A DNA stretch of 64,000 bases from Pseudevernia furfuracea (taxonomy: Eukaryota > Ascomycota > Lecanoromycetes > Lecanorales > Parmeliaceae): assembly GCA_022315425.1 (NCBI GenBank), contig JAIUPT010000031.1, positions 186,001 to 250,000 of the forward strand, written 5' to 3'. Made by a program: the position numbers and the translations under genes. The notes under the pieces are model-generated. The model did not search any database, had not been told where the DNA came from, and worked only from the letters and a program-made list of their open reading frames with translations. This document shows positions 63,721 through 64,000 of the stretch, piece after piece. The first letter of the stretch is position 1, and each line of letters begins with the position of its first letter.

Positions 63721-64000
63721 AAAATGACGATGATAAGGAGATTAAAAAGAAAATTGTCAACAAATTATTGATTACGCCGTCGAACGCGAATATGAAGGGG
63801 GATGCAAAGATAGCGAGCAAGGTTATTGAGTCACAAACGACGAGTGCGAAGAAGCGAAGATGATAGAAACGCTTTGAACGTACGTAGAAAAGATAGTTAT
63901 CAAAGAACATAGATTACGTTTCTACCAAAAGTATTGATCTCGAGAACGATATATATATCCTGCTTGTCATATTCTCCTTATCCGTCTCGGTAATCTTGCT
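63721..64000. repeat. RIP-like AT-rich repeat, copy 2, cut by window end
   Basis: Second copy of the 63340-63619 unit, slightly less AT-rich, running off the right edge. The 381-bp spacing suggests a tandem array or nested element that continues outside the window. Confidence 0.75.

Overview
The window is nuclear DNA of a filamentous ascomycete (Pezizomycotina). Most genes carry several short introns of about 47-70 nt with GTRNGY donors, CTRAY-like branch points and YAG acceptors. The protein families are typical of that group: Clr5, NACHT/NLR, SET-TPR, Zn-cluster transcription factor tails, LysM surface protein, ascomycete laccase, SNG1/DUF3533, F-box. The right edge is an AT-rich direct repeat whose copies differ almost only by transitions, as expected after repeat-induced point mutation (RIP). 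I cannot name the species; a dothideomycete-like fungus is a guess.

Layout. 0-5.6 kb: a Clr5-domain protein entering from the left, and three lineage-specific hypothetical genes. 5.6-30 kb: a fast-evolving region where intact genes alternate with broken relics. Intact are a Q-rich protein with 41-residue repeats and a SAP-like helix pair (8.8-10.4 kb), a second Q-rich protein with two SAP-like segments (14.2-15.1 kb), a WW-domain protein with a long prion-like tail (16.5-18.4 kb), a DUF3533/SNG1-like membrane protein (21.1-22.9 kb) and a conserved fungal protein often labelled geranylgeranyl pyrophosphate synthetase (25.8-27.1 kb). Relics are a Myb/SANT-like fragment, a SET-domain gene, a NACHT gene, a phytanoyl-CoA dioxygenase-like gene and a fungal transcription factor, each with frameshifts and/or in-frame stops. 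30-39.2 kb: a glycine-zipper protein, a very large LysM surface protein with a probable frameshift near its 3' end, and a small secreted protein.

39.9-47.5 kb is a conserved housekeeping block: Ctf4/Mcl1 (replisome), an Emi1/DUF3128 twin-CX9C protein and the mitochondrial protein Yme2. 47.5-53.1 kb is a gene-poor desert. 53.1-55.1 kb holds a secreted laccase and 56.2-57.6 kb an F-box protein. 58.8-62.2 kb is a compact cell-biology block: an APC/C subunit Apc15/Mnd2-like protein, the Qc-SNARE Bet1 and the H2A.Z chaperone Chz1, the last with a 13-nt microexon. From 62.2 kb to the end there is no gene, ending in the RIP-like repeat.

There is no operon logic; genes are independently transcribed. 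Exon models below were built by hand from splice consensus, frame continuity and family alignment from memory, and every multi-exon total is divisible by three. No search was run. The most unusual features are the dense set of family-recognisable relics, the three neighbouring prion-like Q-rich proteins, the LysM protein, and a pair of similar hairpins 19 kb apart.
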